A stretch of DNA of 14,784 nt from Acidobacteriota bacterium (GTDB taxonomy: Bacteria; Acidobacteriota; Terriglobia; Acidiferrales; UBA7541), in NCBI GenBank assembly GCA_028876695.1, contig JAGWRH010000343.1, positions 1-14,784 on the forward strand. Reading direction: 5' to 3'. Below, in pieces: positions 5,551 to 12,893 of this stretch (its first letter is position 1; each line of letters begins with the position of its first letter). Under the pieces are notes generated by a model that did not search any database, was not told the origin of the DNA, and was given only the letters and a program-made list of their open reading frames with translations. Made by a program: the position numbers and the translations under genes.

Positions 5551-7092
5551 TCAGGCCCAATAGGTGCGGTCGAGCGTCCGGTACTGAATGGCTTCGCTGA
5601 GATGCTTGGGCTCGACGCATGCGGCGCCTTCGAGGTCGGCGATTGTTCGCGCGACTTTCAGGATGCGGTCGTGGGCGCGGGCCGAAAGGCCGAGCCGCTG
5701 GATGGCGGTTTCGAGCAGCTTTTCGCCGTCGCTCGAAATCGCGCAGTACTGCCGGATCAGCCGCGGCGGCATTTGCGCGTTGGCAAAGATTCGCTTCTCG
5801 CTGCGATAGCGGCCCATCTGCACCTCGCGGGCGCGCACCACGCGGGCGCGCACCGTCGCCGAATCCTCGATGGCGGCGGCGCCGCGCAGCTCTTTGTATT
5901 TCACCGCGGGCACTTCGACGTGGATGTCGATGCGGTCCAGCAGCGGACCCGAAATTTTCGAGACGTAGCGCTGAATCTGCGGCGGCGAGCAGTGGCATTC
6001 GCGCGTGGCATCGCCGAAGAATCCACAGGGGCATGGATTCATCGCCGCGGCCAGCATGAAGCGCGAGGGAAAGCTGACGGAAACCGCGGCGCGCGCGATG
6101 GTGACGCAGCCGTCTTCGAGCGGCTGGCGCATCACTTCGAGCACGTTGCGCTGGAATTCGGGCAGCTCGTCCAGAAACACGACGCCGTTGTGGCCGAGCG
6201 ACACTTCGCCCGGCCGCGGCACCGCGCCGCCGCCGATCAGCCCGGCGTCGCTGATGGTGTGGTGCGGCGAGCGAAACGGACGGGTGCCGACGAGACCGCG
6301 TCCGTTGTCGAGCACGCCCGCGATGCTGTGGATGCGCGTGGTCTCGATGGCTTCTTCGAGCGACATGTGCGGCAGAATCGTGGGAATGCGCTTGGCCAGC
6401 ATGGTCTTGCCGGCGCCCGGGGGCCCGATCAACAGGATATTGTGGCTTCCCGCGCACGCCACTTCCAGAGCGCGCTTGGCGGACATCTGCCCGCGCACGT
6501 CGCGCAAATCCACCGCGTACTCGCTCGATTCCTCGAGCATGCGCGACGTATCGACCGACACCGCCTTGAACGATTCGGGCGCGTTGATCAAGTCCGCGGC
6601 TTCCGGGAGCGTCTTCACCGGAAAGACGCGCACGCCTTCCACCACGGCCGCTTCGCGCGCGTTGGCCGCCGGCACCACCACGTTTTCAATTCCTCGCTCG
6701 CGCGCCGCCAGCGCCGCCGAAAGGGCGCCGCGCACCGGGCGCACTCCGCCGTCGAGCGAAAGCTCACCGAGGAATACGTACTCATTCAAAATTTTGCCGA
6801 AAAATTGTCCCTGGCAGCCAAGCAGACCAAGCGCCATCGGCAGATCGAATGCCGACCCTTCCTTGCGCACGTCGGCCGGCGCGAGATTGACCGTGACGGC
6901 GTGATTCGACGGAAATTCGAAGCCGCAATTGCGCAGCGCAGAACGAATTCGCTCGCGGCTCTCCTTGACCGCGAGATCGGGCAAGCCGACTACGTTGAAG
7001 TTGCCCTGATAGGCTGGGCTGACGTCCACCTCGACTTCCACCAGATAGGCGTCAATTCCGAAGACGGCGGCGCTGAAGGATTTGAAAAGCAT
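5551..7092 (-). CDS. comM: ComM/YifB-family AAA+ ATPase (Mg-chelatase-like)
   Basis: ComM is a hexameric helicase that promotes branch migration during natural transformation and recombination. The 513-residue protein is full length (family about 500-510). It has the N-terminal Lon-protease-like domain opening MLFKSFSAAVFGIDA and the VNLAPADVRKEGSAFDLPMA stretch (68-87). Walker A is GPPGAGKT (223-230), Walker B is VVFLDE (304-309), and the NPCPCGFFGDATRECHC cysteine cluster lies at 352-368. The C-terminal Mg_chelatase_C region runs LSARAHDRILKVARTIADL. No frameshift is visible. The ATG at 7092 matches the family N-terminus, although no strong Shine-Dalgarno precedes it. A long open frame on the opposite strand is a GC-driven shadow. 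Confidence 0.95.
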   Translation of the reverse strand: MLFKSFSAAVFGIDAYLVEVEVDVSPAYQGNFNVVGLPDLAVKESRERIRSALRNCGFEFPSNHAVTVNLAPADVRKEGSAFDLPMALGLLGCQGQFFGKILNEYVFLGELSLDGGVRPVRGALSAALAARERGIENVVVPAANAREAAVVEGVRVFPVKTLPEAADLINAPESFKAVSVDTSRMLEESSEYAVDLRDVRGQMSAKRALEVACAGSHNILLIGPPGAGKTMLAKRIPTILPHMSLEEAIETTRIHSIAGVLDNGRGLVGTRPFRSPHHTISDAGLIGGGAVPRPGEVSLGHNGVVFLDELPEFQRNVLEVMRQPLEDGCVTIARAAVSVSFPSRFMLAAAMNPCPCGFFGDATRECHCSPPQIQRYVSKISGPLLDRIDIHVEVPAVKYKELRGAAAIEDSATVRARVVRAREVQMGRYRSEKRIFANAQMPPRLIRQYCAISSDGEKLLETAIQRLGLSARAHDRILKVARTIADLEGAACVEPKHLSEAIQYRTLDRTYWA

Positions 7093-7318
7093 CCGCGGAT
7101 GGCCCCAGGGCTCCCAATACCCGTTGCTGAATCAAGGCCGCAGAGCGTATCTCAAAACGGTACGGTATGCCAGAGGCAGAGTGTGCCGGCAGGGTGATCC
7201 CAGAGCTGTAGATTTTGTCGACGAGCATCGGGGCGAAGGTGCCCACGGTGTCGCGGATCGCAGAGCGGACCTAATCGTGTCGGTAATCTGAAGCGGCGTT
7301 GGATGCGAGCCTGACCGG
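7093..7318. other. Gene-poor stretch upstream of comM
   Basis: I recognise no gene. A minus-strand open frame from a GTG at 7246 runs into comM out of frame and resembles nothing I know. The motif CAGAG followed by C/T-G/T-like bases appears four times (7141, 7177, 7200, 7261). The spacing is irregular. The stretch probably contains the comM leader and debris following the GNAT remnant. Confidence 0.4.
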
Positions 7319-7505
7319 TCATCCATTCTTGCCAGCTGCGCTTGAAAATTCCGCGGGAAAGCCGCTGAATCTGTAAAGCTGATGTGGGATGCCGGCGTGC
7401 AGGAATTCGCGATCGTACTGGAACGCGAGCTTTTTCAGTATGCGGATCGAAGCGCGGTTTTGCGCCAGCGCGAACGCAACGATCCGCTTCAGTTGAAGAA
7501 GGTGT
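7319..7505 (-). pseudogene. C-terminal remnant of a GNAT acetyltransferase
   Basis: The minus-strand frame reads LKRIVAFALAQNRASIRILK, then KLAFQYDREFLHAGIPHQLY. This is the end of a RimI/RimJ-type GNAT domain: the N-x-x-S-x-R-x-L-x-K-L-x-F motif that binds acetyl-CoA, then the last strands. The N-terminal half, including the pantetheine-binding R/Q-x-x-G-x-G/A loop, is absent. Upstream in place of it is the stop of the zinc-ribbon gene, and the frame opens only with a TTG inside that gene. The remnant ends at a TGA at 7319. It looks like a deletion that joined a GNAT tail to the end of the small gene. An independent short protein is less likely. Confidence 0.6.
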
Positions 7506-7670
7506 CTAGGCGTCGGAGAGGGATTCGTCAAAACCGTGCGCGGGCGAGGGTTTGAGCTCGCCGGCTTCGAGGATTTCGCCGCAATCGAGACATTCGACGT
7601 ACTGCGCGTCGCTGTCCTTGGCGATCAGCCGCGTGCGCTTGTGCGGGCATTTGGGTTCGGGCTGAGACAT
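7506..7670 (-). CDS. 54-residue zinc-ribbon-like small protein
   Basis: This short gene encodes MSQPEPKCPHKRTRLIAKDS, then DAQYVECLDCGEILEAGELK and an acidic tail ending DESLSDA. Cys8, His10, Cys27 and Cys30 (C-P-H ... C-L-D-C-G) make a plausible single zinc-binding ribbon. A GAGG Shine-Dalgarno lies 8 bases before the ATG. The composition is charged, with no signal peptide or membrane segment, so it is probably cytoplasmic. I recognise similar hypothetical proteins from acidobacteria but no function is known. It is divergent from rplU, and a -10-like TATGAT lies upstream. It is small enough to be missed by length cut-offs. Confidence 0.8.
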   Translation of the reverse strand: MSQPEPKCPHKRTRLIAKDSDAQYVECLDCGEILEAGELKPSPAHGFDESLSDA

Positions 7671-7703
7671 ATTGGCCGCCTCGACGGGTTCGGCCTACTG
7701 GTG

Positions 7704-7734
7704 ATCATACCGCATGACCGACAGGTCGCGGCAA
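7704..7734 (-). promoter_or_regulatory. Candidate sigma70 promoter for the zinc-ribbon gene
   Basis: On the minus strand TTGCCG (7729-7734) and TATGAT (7704-7709) are separated by 19 bases, with the -10 ending 33 bases before the ATG at 7670. The long spacing makes it a weak candidate. It would be back-to-back with the rplU promoter. Confidence 0.4.
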
Positions 7735-7782
7735 AAGCGACGGCTATACCTCAAACCGACCCACTCGACGCGATCCGCGTCG

Positions 7783-7812
7783 TTGACGAAAGTGCGGGGC
7801 GGCCCCTATAAT
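7783..7812 (+). promoter_or_regulatory. Sigma70 promoter of the rplU operon
   Basis: TTGACG (7783-7788) and a perfect TATAAT (7807-7812) with an 18-base spacer lie 29 bases before the rplU ATG. The expected transcript leader is only about 20 bases, ending in GGAGG (7833-7837) 4 bases before the start. This leaves no room for a long autoregulatory leader. It fits a strong ribosomal-protein promoter. Confidence 0.88.
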
Positions 7813-7841
7813 GAAAGTTCCTAATTTGAGCTGGAGGCAGC

Positions 7842-8153
7842 ATGTACGCTGTAATCCGCAGTGGAGGGAAGCAGTACCGCGTCGCGCCGGGCGAGACGAT
7901 CCACGTGGAGCGACTGGACGGAAAGGTGGGCGGCAAGGTCACCTTTGACGAGGTGGTCGCGGTGCGCACCGACGAGAAGAAGATGCTGTCCGGCGGGCAA
8001 TCGAAAGCCAAGGTAACCGGGAAGATCGTGAAACACGTGCGCGGCCCCAAGATGCAAGTGCTGAAGTACAAGCGGGGCGGGCAGTACAAGATTCAGCGGG
8101 GACACCGGCAGAACTATACGGCGGTGCAAATCGGCGCGATCGAAGTCGCGTAA
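7842..8153 (+). CDS. rplU: 50S ribosomal protein L21
   Basis: L21 binds 23S rRNA in the large subunit. The 103-residue product has the normal length. It opens with MYAVIRSGGKQYRVAPGETI and ends with the basic signature KYKRGGQYKIQRGHRQNYTAVQI (about 75-97). GGAGG stands 4 bases before the ATG and a strong promoter just upstream. It leads the cluster, with rpmA 18 bases behind. Confidence 0.98.
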   Translation: MYAVIRSGGKQYRVAPGETIHVERLDGKVGGKVTFDEVVAVRTDEKKMLSGGQSKAKVTGKIVKHVRGPKMQVLKYKRGGQYKIQRGHRQNYTAVQIGAIEVA

Positions 8154-8171
8154 TTTTCGCAGAGGATTTTT

Positions 8172-8471
8172 ATGGCGCACAAAAAAGGCGGCGGATCGTC
8201 GACCAACGGACGCGATTCGCAGGGGCAGCGGCTCGGGATTAAGCGCTTTGGCGGCCAATTCGTCACCGGTGGCAGCATATTGATTCGCCAGCGTGGCACG
8301 CGTTTCAAGGCCGGCAAGAACGTGGGCCGGGCCAAGGACGATTCCCTTTTCGCACGCATCGACGGAGTGGTGCGGTTCGAAGATAAAGGCGGCCTGGGGC
8401 GGTTCATCAGCGTTCTTCCTCCCACGGAAGCCGGAGCTGCCGAAAAGCCATCCGCGCCGGCGGCCGATTGA
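8172..8471 (+). CDS. rpmA: 50S ribosomal protein L27
   Basis: L27 reaches the peptidyl-transferase centre with its N-terminal tail. The 99-residue protein begins MAHKKGGGSSTNGRDSQGQR directly, so there is no cleaved Firmicute-type leader. It continues with GSILIRQRGTRFKAGKNVG (35-53), typical of L27. The C-terminal tail after about residue 85 (Ala/Pro/Glu-rich) is a little longer than usual. AGAGGA precedes the ATG by 5 bases. It follows rplU by 18 bases in the conserved rplU-rpmA-obgE order. Confidence 0.98.
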   Translation: MAHKKGGGSSTNGRDSQGQRLGIKRFGGQFVTGGSILIRQRGTRFKAGKNVGRAKDDSLFARIDGVVRFEDKGGLGRFISVLPPTEAGAAEKPSAPAAD

Positions 8472-8601
8472 CATTCTCCCGCCGCGTGAAGCTTCGCGAT
8501 CCGCTGCTCGATGAGGGAGTTTAAGCCGGGCGGGCGGACATGGGCGGCGGTCCCACCTTACTTGACTTTCCGGCGCGGCGGTTCTGCCGTGCGAAAATCC
8601 C

Positions 8602-9714
8602 ATGTTTGTTGACGAAGCGAAGATATCGATAAAAGGCGGCGATGGCGGCAATGGCTGCGTCGCGTTCCGGCGGGAGAAGTATGTCCCGCGCGGGGGCCCT
8701 TCGGGGGGCGATGGCGGGAATGGCGGAGACGTGTACCTGGAGTCGAACGTGAATGACAATACGCTGCTGCGCTATCGGTACAATCGCCTGTTTCGCGCGG
8801 AGCGCGGACGGCACGGCGAAGGATCGGACTGCCATGGGCGTTCGGGCGGAGACATGGCGCTCAGTGTACCGGTGGGAACGGTGGTGTACGACGCGGATTC
8901 CGGCGAGCAGCTATTCGATTTCACGGAATCCGGCCAGCGATTCCGCGCGGCGAAGGGCGGACGCGGCGGGCGCGGCAATGGCAATCCGTATTTCACGCGT
9001 CCGTGGCATCAGGCGCCGCGGGAACACGAAGACGGCGAGCCGGGCGAGGAACGGAATCTGCGGCTTGAATTGAAGTTACTCGCGGACGTCGGACTGGTCG
9101 GTTTTCCGAACGCTGGAAAATCGACGCTCATTTCGCGCATCTCCGCCGCGCGCCCGAAAATCGCCGCGTATCCGTTCACGACGCTGGAGCCGCATTTGGG
9201 AGTGGTGAATGCCGACCCGGACGCGGCGCCGGGCACCGGACGGACGTTCGTGGTGGCCGACCTGCCCGGATTGATCGAAGGCGCGCATGAAGGCGCGGGG
9301 CTGGGGGCGCGTTTCCTGAAGCACGTGGAGCGCACGCGGCTGATCGCGCATCTCGTGGACACGAGCGATGCGAACGACCGCGACCCGGTGCGCGATTTCG
9401 AGATCATCGAAGGCGAATTGGGATCGTTCAGCTCGTCTCTGGCGCAGAAGCCGATGATCGTGGTGGCGACGAAGCTCGACGCTACGACGGATCGCGAGCG
9501 GCTGGAAAAGCTGCGCGCGTTTGCCGCCAAGCGCGGGCTGCCGTTCCACGCTATTTCTTCGGCGAGCGGAGAGGGGATCGTGGAGTTGGTGCGAGGGCTC
9601 GCCGACGCGCTCGATCGGATCCCGAGACCTGCCGCAGCGGCGCGATCGGAAGAGGCGCCTATGATCCCGCCGATCGCCCACGGGCCATCGGCTGCGCGCC
9701 CGGAGAAGCGTTGA
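8602..9714 (+). CDS. obgE: Obg/CgtA ribosome-assembly GTPase
   Basis: Obg is a GTPase that binds the 50S subunit during late assembly and links growth to nutrient state. The 370-residue protein has the glycine-rich Obg fold (1-158, GGDGGNG and GGPSGGDGGNGG repeats). The G domain follows with G1 GFPNAGKST (167-175), switch I YPFTTLEPHLG (190-200), G3 DLPG (220-223) and G5 SSASGEG (about 318-324). G4 reads TKLD (290-293) instead of NKxD, a variant known in P-loop GTPases, so guanine recognition probably persists. No OCT domain follows; the tail is Pro/Ala/Arg-rich. It lies 130 bases after rpmA, and its TGA overlaps the nadD start. Confidence 0.97.
   Translation: MFVDEAKISIKGGDGGNGCVAFRREKYVPRGGPSGGDGGNGGDVYLESNVNDNTLLRYRYNRLFRAERGRHGEGSDCHGRSGGDMALSVPVGTVVYDADSGEQLFDFTESGQRFRAAKGGRGGRGNGNPYFTRPWHQAPREHEDGEPGEERNLRLELKLLADVGLVGFPNAGKSTLISRISAARPKIAAYPFTTLEPHLGVVNADPDAAPGTGRTFVVADLPGLIEGAHEGAGLGARFLKHVERTRLIAHLVDTSDANDRDPVRDFEIIEGELGSFSSSLAQKPMIVVATKLDATTDRERLEKLRAFAAKRGLPFHAISSASGEGIVELVRGLADALDRIPRPAAAARSEEAPMIPPIAHGPSAARPEKR
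9702..9705 (+). promoter_or_regulatory. Ribosome binding site supporting the nadD TTG start
   Basis: GGAG followed by AAGCG and TTG at 9711 gives 5-base spacing. The TTG shares bases with the obgE TGA (TTGA), so the site sits at the end of obgE and favours coupled initiation at an uncommon start codon. Confidence 0.65.
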
Positions 9715-10397
9715 CCACGCCCGCCGCTCATAAATCCGCCGGCGGCGCGCAGCGGCGCTCGATCGCACTGTTCGGCGGCACATTCGATCCCATTCACGCG
9801 GGGCATATCGCCGTGGCGCAGGCGGCGCAGCGGCGATTTCACCTGGATGCGATTCATTTCATACCGTCATCACGCCCGCCGCACAAATCGCAGCAGGAAT
9901 TGACACTGTTCATCCATCGCTACACGATGACCGCGCTGGCTTGCGCGGAGCACCCCGGATTTTTGCCGTCGCTCGCGGAAGCTCCGGCGCCGCACCCGCA
10001 CGTTTTCTATTCCATCGATACCGTGCGGAAATTTCGACGCGAACATCCCGAGGATCACCTTTACTTGATCATCGGCGCGGACCAGTTTTTGGAATTTCCG
10101 ACGTGGAAAAGTTATGAACAGCTTCTCGATTCCTGCGATTTCATCGTGGCCAGCCGGCCGGGCTTCCGGCTGGACGTGCTGCGCCTGATCGTTCCGCCGG
10201 AAAAACTGGGGCGCTCGCCGGGCCACGATCCGCACAAGATCGTTCTGCGAAGGTCGGTGGTGCATTTGCTGACGACGGTGGCGAGCCACGTCTCGTCGAC
10301 GGAAGTGCGCGACCGGTTGCAGCGACATCAGGGCATCCATGGGCTTGTACCTTCGCGCGTGGAGGAATACATTTTGGGACAGGCCCTATACCGGTGA
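9711..10397 (+). CDS. nadD: Nicotinate-nucleotide adenylyltransferase
   Basis: NadD joins ATP and nicotinate mononucleotide to give deamido-NAD, the shared step of NAD synthesis. The 228-residue protein shows the nucleotidyltransferase signature GGTFDPIHAGH (22-32), the substrate loop IPSSRPPHKS and the closing SSTEVRDRL motif (195-203), all intact. The start is TTG at 9711, overlapping the obgE stop and preceded by GGAG. About 16 residues precede the conserved first strand, a little longer than usual. No ATG lies between the TTG and the active-site motif, which supports the TTG. Its stop overlaps the rsfS GTG. Confidence 0.95.
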   Translation: MTTPAAHKSAGGAQRRSIALFGGTFDPIHAGHIAVAQAAQRRFHLDAIHFIPSSRPPHKSQQELTLFIHRYTMTALACAEHPGFLPSLAEAPAPHPHVFYSIDTVRKFRREHPEDHLYLIIGADQFLEFPTWKSYEQLLDSCDFIVASRPGFRLDVLRLIVPPEKLGRSPGHDPHKIVLRRSVVHLLTTVASHVSSTEVRDRLQRHQGIHGLVPSRVEEYILGQALYR

Positions 10398-10801
10398 GAA
10401 TGTCGGATCTGCAGCCCGAAGTTCGCGCGGCCGTGGAAGCGGCCCAGGATAAACAGGCCTCGAATATTACCGTGCTGAAGCTTTCGGGCGTGAGCGCGTT
10501 CGCCGATTACTTCGTGCTGTGCTCGGGGCAAAGCGGGCCGCAACTGCGCGCGATTTCCGAGGCGATCGAAGAGCGGCTTGACCGGGAAGGCATGCGCCGG
10601 AAGCATCGCGAGGGAAAAACGGGATCGGAGTGGGTGTTGCTCGATTACGGCTCCATCGTGATTCATATTTTCGGTGAAGGCGCGCGGCGCTATTACGATC
10701 TGGAGCGGCTGTGGCGCCACGCCGAACGGCTCGATGTGCCGGCGCCGGGGCAGCCCGCCGCGCATCCCGCGGACGCGGATCGCCCCGAATCGAATCCATG
10801 A
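10394..10801 (+). CDS. rsfS: Ribosomal silencing factor RsfS
   Basis: RsfS binds L14 and blocks subunit joining when nutrients are short. The 135-residue protein has the DUF143 core: DKQASNITVLKLSGVSAFAD (19-38), then YFVLCSGQS (39-47), the basic HREGK and the hallmark WVLLDYGSIVIHIF (80-93), and ends with YYDLERLW. The tail after about 110 is Pro/Ala-rich. The start could be GTG at 10394 (GTGA overlap with nadD) or the in-frame ATG two codons later. Either leaves the domain whole. The nadD-rsfS pairing is widely conserved. Confidence 0.95.
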   Translation: MRMSDLQPEVRAAVEAAQDKQASNITVLKLSGVSAFADYFVLCSGQSGPQLRAISEAIEERLDREGMRRKHREGKTGSEWVLLDYGSIVIHIFGEGARRYYDLERLWRHAERLDVPAPGQPAAHPADADRPESNP

Positions 10802-11736
10802 GCGAAGATCGCGTCACGTGGATCGCGTCTGATCCAGCCTCCCTTCGTATCCTTGAAATCGCGGAAAAACTTGCGGGCGCGGCAACGACCGCCCTGATCA
10901 CCGGCGAAAGCGGCTCCGGAAAAGACCAGCTGGCGCGATGGATACACGAGCACGGATCGCGCCGCGACGCGCCGTTCCTGAAAATCGACTGCGCGAGCCT
11001 GCCGGCGGAGCTCGTGGAATCGGAACTTTTCGGCCACGAACGCGGCGCTTTCACCGGAGCGGTGGAGAGAAAGCAGGGCCGGCTGGAAATGGCGCAGGGC
11101 GGCACGATCGCGCTCGACGAGGTGGCGGCGCTGGGGTCCGGTCTGCAAGCCAAACTGCTGCGCGTATTGGAGGAGCGGAAGTTCGAGCGGCTGGGCGGCA
11201 CGGAAACGCTGCGCATGGATTCGCGCCTGATGGCGTTGACGAATACGGATCTGGGCCAGGCGATTGCGGCGGGAAGATTTCGCGAGGATTTGTTTTTCCG
11301 GCTGAACGTGCTCACGCTGGTGGTGCCTCCGCTGCGCGAGCGCCGCGGAGATATCGCGCCGCTGGCGCGGCATTTCGCGGCACGGCTGGGGCCGGTTCAC
11401 GGGCGTATCGACGCGTCCATCGCGCCGGAGGCTTTGAAGCTGCTCGAGTCGTACGATTGGCCGGGAAACGTGCGCGAATTGAAGAACGCCATCGAACACG
11501 CGCTGGTTTTTGGCAAGGCTTCGCGTCTCGAGGCATCTGATTTCCCCGAAATTGTTCGCGCGGCAGGAAGTCCGGCGCCGGTTTCGGACGGGCTGAGATC
11601 GCTTGAAGAGATCGAGCGCGAAGCGATTAAGGCCACGCTGGACGCAACGCGGTACAAAATCGGCCAGGCTGCCGATGTGCTCGGCATCAGCCGCAAAACC
11701 CTGCTCGAAAAACGCAAGAAGTACGGCCTGATCTGA
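10798..11736 (+). CDS. Sigma54-dependent transcriptional activator without a sensor domain
   Basis: Such AAA+ proteins remodel sigma54 RNA polymerase to open promoters. From the ATG at 10798 (ATGA overlap with rsfS) the product is 312 residues. It has Walker A GESGSGKD (36-43), the sigma54-contact loop GAFTGA (83-88), Walker B GGTIALDE (101-108), arginine-finger segment FREDLFFRLN (161-170), WPGNVREL (221-228) and a Fis-type helix-turn-helix at the end (about 273-306). There is no N-terminal receiver, PAS or GAF domain: the AAA+ part begins by about residue 12. It may therefore be controlled by its amount or by a partner, as PspF is. An open frame continuing 29 codons upstream lies inside rsfS and is not used. 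Its targets are not visible here. Confidence 0.92.
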   Translation: MSEDRVTWIASDPASLRILEIAEKLAGAATTALITGESGSGKDQLARWIHEHGSRRDAPFLKIDCASLPAELVESELFGHERGAFTGAVERKQGRLEMAQGGTIALDEVAALGSGLQAKLLRVLEERKFERLGGTETLRMDSRLMALTNTDLGQAIAAGRFREDLFFRLNVLTLVVPPLRERRGDIAPLARHFAARLGPVHGRIDASIAPEALKLLESYDWPGNVRELKNAIEHALVFGKASRLEASDFPEIVRAAGSPAPVSDGLRSLEEIEREAIKATLDATRYKIGQAADVLGISRKTLLEKRKKYGLI

Positions 11737-11757
11737 CGGATTGCGGCGGTTCGCGCG

Positions 11758-12189
11758 ATGAAGATTCGCCTCGTAATGCTGGGAAAAACGCGCCGCCCCG
11801 AGATCCGCGCGCTGGTTGACGATTACGTTCAGCGCATCCGGCGCTACGCGGAAACCGAAGTCAACGAACTACGCGACGAATCACCGGCATCGCTTAAGAG
11901 ATTGAAAATCGATTCCGCCGCCATCGTGGTTCTGCTGGACGCAGCTGGAAAACAGTTCACATCGCTAACTTTTGCCCGGTGGCTCGGCGAATTGCGCGAC
12001 CGCGGGGTGCGCGAGCTGTGTTTCTATTGCGGCGCCGCGGAAGGATTCCCGGAGGAACTGTCGCGCGGAAAAGCGCAGCGCGTATCGCTTTCTACTCTCA
12101 CCTTGCCGCACGAATTCGCGCGCGTTGTGCTGGCGGAACAAATCTACCGCGCGTTCGCAATTCTTGCCGGGCACCCCTATCCAAAGTAG
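11758..12189 (+). CDS. rlmH: 23S rRNA pseudouridine-1915 N3-methyltransferase
   Basis: RlmH is a SPOUT-fold enzyme that methylates pseudouridine 1915 in helix 69 of 23S rRNA, using SAM. The 143-residue protein begins MKIRLVMLGKTRRPEI. It has LLDAAGKQFTS (59-69), the SAM-knot loop FYCGAAEGFP (89-98) and the conserved end STLTLPHEFARVVLAEQIYR, closing with AGHPYPK. The loop reads GAAEG where most homologues have GGxxG, a mild change. It is about 12 residues shorter than E. coli RlmH. It follows the sigma54 activator by 21 bases, without a clear promoter of its own. Confidence 0.94.
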   Translation: MKIRLVMLGKTRRPEIRALVDDYVQRIRRYAETEVNELRDESPASLKRLKIDSAAIVVLLDAAGKQFTSLTFARWLGELRDRGVRELCFYCGAAEGFPEELSRGKAQRVSLSTLTLPHEFARVVLAEQIYRAFAILAGHPYPK

Positions 12190-12240
12190 GGCTACAGCGA
12201 CCAGATCAGCCGGGGACGGCAACGCGAACGCCGCACCGGC

Positions 12241-12272
12241 TTGACGTTTTTTCGCGGCGCGGCCAGTATGAT
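12241..12272 (+). promoter_or_regulatory. Possible promoter before cobO
   Basis: TTGACG (12241-12246) and TATGAT (12267-12272) lie 26 bases before the cobO ATG. The hexamers are good but the spacer is 20 bases, longer than optimal. It would let cobO-accD-folC be read separately from the ribosomal group. Confidence 0.4.
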
Positions 12273-12298
12273 TATCGAACTCCACGGGGGATCCGCGA

Positions 12299-12835
12299 AT
12301 GCCGGAAGGCAAGGGGCTGCTGATCGTGTACACCGGGCCCGGCAAAGGAAAAACGACGTGCGCGCTGGGCACCGGGTTTCGCGCCGTGGGACAGGGGCTG
12401 CGCGTGCTGATGGTGCAGTTCATCAAGGGGTCGTGGCACTACGGAGAGCTGGACGCTGCGAAAATGCTGGGCGACGACAAATTCGAGATTCGGCCGATGG
12501 GCCGGGGATTCGTGAAAGTGGGCGGCGCGGAGACCGATCCGGAAGACGTGCGGCTGTGCGAAGAGGCCTGGAGATTCGGCCGCGAACAGATTTACAGCGA
12601 AAAATACGATCTGGTGATCCTGGACGAGATCAATTACGTGATCAGCTACAAGATGCTGGAAGCGGGACCGGTGGTGGACGCGCTGGCGAAACGTCCCGAA
12701 CGGGTGCACGTGATCTGCACCGGCCGCAACGCGCACCCGAAGCTGGTGGAAGCGGCCGACCTGGTGACGGAAATGAAGGAAGTGAAGCATCCGTACACGA
12801 AGGGAATTCTGGCGCAGCGAGGAATCGATTACTAA
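12299..12835 (+). CDS. cobO: Corrinoid adenosyltransferase (CobA/CobO/BtuR type)
   Basis: This enzyme transfers the adenosyl group of ATP to cobalt(I) corrinoids in vitamin B12 synthesis and salvage. The 178-residue protein has the P-loop YTGPGKGKTT (11-20), the corrinoid-side stretch VQFIKGSWHYGE (39-50), the ILDEINYV motif (107-114) and the ICTGRNAHPKL segment with the usual TGR. Length and order match the BtuR family and no part is missing. A GGGGG stretch lies 8 bases upstream of the ATG. No other cobalamin gene is in the window, which suggests salvage or genes elsewhere. Confidence 0.95.
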   Translation: MPEGKGLLIVYTGPGKGKTTCALGTGFRAVGQGLRVLMVQFIKGSWHYGELDAAKMLGDDKFEIRPMGRGFVKVGGAETDPEDVRLCEEAWRFGREQIYSEKYDLVILDEINYVISYKMLEAGPVVDALAKRPERVHVICTGRNAHPKLVEAADLVTEMKEVKHPYTKGILAQRGIDY

Positions 12836-12893
12836 CGGCGCGGCACTCGCACGATCGCAGCGCGGCGGCATGGCAGCGGAGTGAGATTCGCGA

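Noticed and set aside
5602..7197. 531-residue plus-strand open frame opposite comM
   Set aside because: It is antisense to an intact ComM over its whole length, is His/Arg-rich without any family motif, and arises from the third-position GC bias of comM.
10711..10797. N-terminal extension of the sigma54 activator
   Set aside because: These 29 codons lie inside rsfS in another frame and are Arg/Ala-rich. The ATGA overlap at 10798 gives the expected start.
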